A DNA stretch of 45,899 nt from Flavobacteriales bacterium UBA7325 (GTDB lineage Bacteria > Bacteroidota > Bacteroidia > Flavobacteriales_D > Crocinitomicaceae). Position numbers and translations under genes: made by a program. The stretch covers positions 3,831 to 49,729 of the forward strand of contig DKPV01000028.1 of assembly GCA_002471375.1 (NCBI GenBank), read 5' to 3'. Shown here in pieces: positions 45,163-45,899 of the stretch. The notes under the pieces are model-generated. The model had not been told where the DNA came from and ran no database searches. It saw nothing but the letters and a program-made list of their open reading frames with translations. Within the stretch, counting starts at the first letter, position 1, and each line of letters starts with the position of its first letter.

Positions 45163-45899
45163 ATGTCGAATATTAAGGGTAAAGTTTCACAGGTAATTGG
45201 TCCTGTAGTTGATGTAAGCTTCGGAAAAGGATCCGAGCTACCAAACATCTATGATGCATTGGAAGTATACAAGCCAAGTGGGGCTCGTGTTGTTCTAGAA
45301 GTGCAAGCACACATTGGAGAGAATTCGGTACGTACCGTATCGATGGATTCTACTGATGGGTTTACACGAGGAATGGAAGTGACATCAACAGGTGCTGCGA
45401 TTAAAATGCCGAATGGTGAGGAAATCAAAGGTCGTCTTTTCAATGTTGTTGGAGAGTCAATTGATGGTATGCCAAACGTTGATACTACTAACGGTAGTTC
45501 AATTCACCGTGAAGCACCGAAGTTCGAAGATTTATCTACGGCAACTGAGGTTCTTTTCACAGGAATTAAAGTGATTGATTTGATTGAGCCTTATGCAAAA
45601 GGAGGTAAGATTGGTCTTTTCGGTGGAGCAGGTGTTGGTAAAACAGTATTGATTCAAGAGTTGATTAACAATATCGCGAAAGCTTATTCAGGATTATCTG
45701 TATTTGCTGGAGTAGGTGAGCGTACTCGTGAGGGTAATGATTTACTTCGTGAGATGTTGGAATCAGGAATTATTAAATACGGTGATGAGTTCATGGAGTC
45801 TATGGAAAAAGGCGGATGGGAACTGGATAAAGTGGATATGAACGAGATGAAGGAGTCAAAAGCTACCTTTGTTTTCGGTCAGATGAATGAGCCTCCAGG
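45163..45899 (+). CDS. atpD: ATP synthase F1 subunit beta, 5' part
   Basis: The catalytic subunit of F-type ATP synthase, cut off by the window edge after 245 codons. The N-terminal beta-barrel (KGKVSQVIGPVVDVSF), Walker A GGAGVGKT (154-161) and GERTREGND (185-193) are intact. The stretch around residues 203-233 (IIKYGDEFMESMEKGGW and following) is an insert typical of Bacteroidota. It is probably followed by atpC outside the window. Confidence 0.97.
   Translation, partial: MSNIKGKVSQVIGPVVDVSFGKGSELPNIYDALEVYKPSGARVVLEVQAHIGENSVRTVSMDSTDGFTRGMEVTSTGAAIKMPNGEEIKGRLFNVVGESIDGMPNVDTTNGSSIHREAPKFEDLSTATEVLFTGIKVIDLIEPYAKGGKIGLFGGAGVGKTVLIQELINNIAKAYSGLSVFAGVGERTREGNDLLREMLESGIIKYGDEFMESMEKGGWELDKVDMNEMKESKATFVFGQMNEPP

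Noticed and set aside
1..45899. tRNA or rRNA genes in the gaps
   Set aside because: No intergenic gap shows cloverleaf-like sequence or rRNA motifs; most gaps are under 200 bases.

Overview
The window reads as chromosomal DNA from a member of the Flavobacteriales (Bacteroidota). Evidence: two secreted proteins with the gliding-motility/T9SS C-terminal domain, the gene order panC / short glycogen-synthase-like gene / DUF4270 / glmS, a DUF349 protein next to a PfkB kinase, the long PurF form, near absence of Shine-Dalgarno sequences, and several promoters that fit the Bacteroidota sigma pattern (TTTG, about 20 bases, TAnnTTTG). The genus cannot be named from this.

Layout. 1-2.1 kb: tail of an S4-domain RNA-binding protein, an ABA4-like membrane protein and an MFS transporter. 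2.1-9.3 kb: minus-strand operon glgA-like - DUF4270 lipoprotein - glmS, divergent from panC - flippase-like protein - rfaE2-like adenylyltransferase, then the GTPase yihA. 9.3-17.2 kb: AsmA-like protein, PfkB kinase - DUF349 - membrane protein, a Tat/lipoprotein LD-carboxypeptidase and a secreted unknown. 17.2-21.8 kb is the accessory-looking part: a TonB-dependent receptor with its partner lipoprotein lies between two damaged minus-strand genes, a headless remnant (17.2-17.4 kb) and a formimidoylglutamate deiminase (hutF) pseudogene with a nonsense codon and no 3' end (20.8-21.7 kb). A near-identical 12-base G-rich sequence flanks the receptor block. 21.8-26.4 kb: VWA protein, alpha/beta hydrolase, phosphodiesterase-like lipoprotein, a methyltransferase-like gene broken by a one-base frameshift, and a heavy-metal-associated lipoprotein. 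26.5-30.8 kb: operon purF - sensor kinase - gpmI. 31.0-38.7 kb: two large secreted adhesin-like proteins around haaO and an SDR gene. 38.9-45.9 kb: M23 peptidase, ABC exporter, rbfA, an FtsX-type permease that seems to lack a standard start codon, a GT-C-like membrane protein, and the start of atpD.

Most genes are housekeeping: cell-wall precursors, pantothenate, purines, glycolysis, ribosome assembly, ATP synthase. Genes are packed tightly. Several convergent pairs touch or overlap and three co-directional pairs share the same 8-base ATG/stop overlap. No rRNA, tRNA, CRISPR array, prophage or insertion sequence was recognised. No clearly new multi-gene system is evident. The most unusual stretch is the receptor block with its broken flanks.
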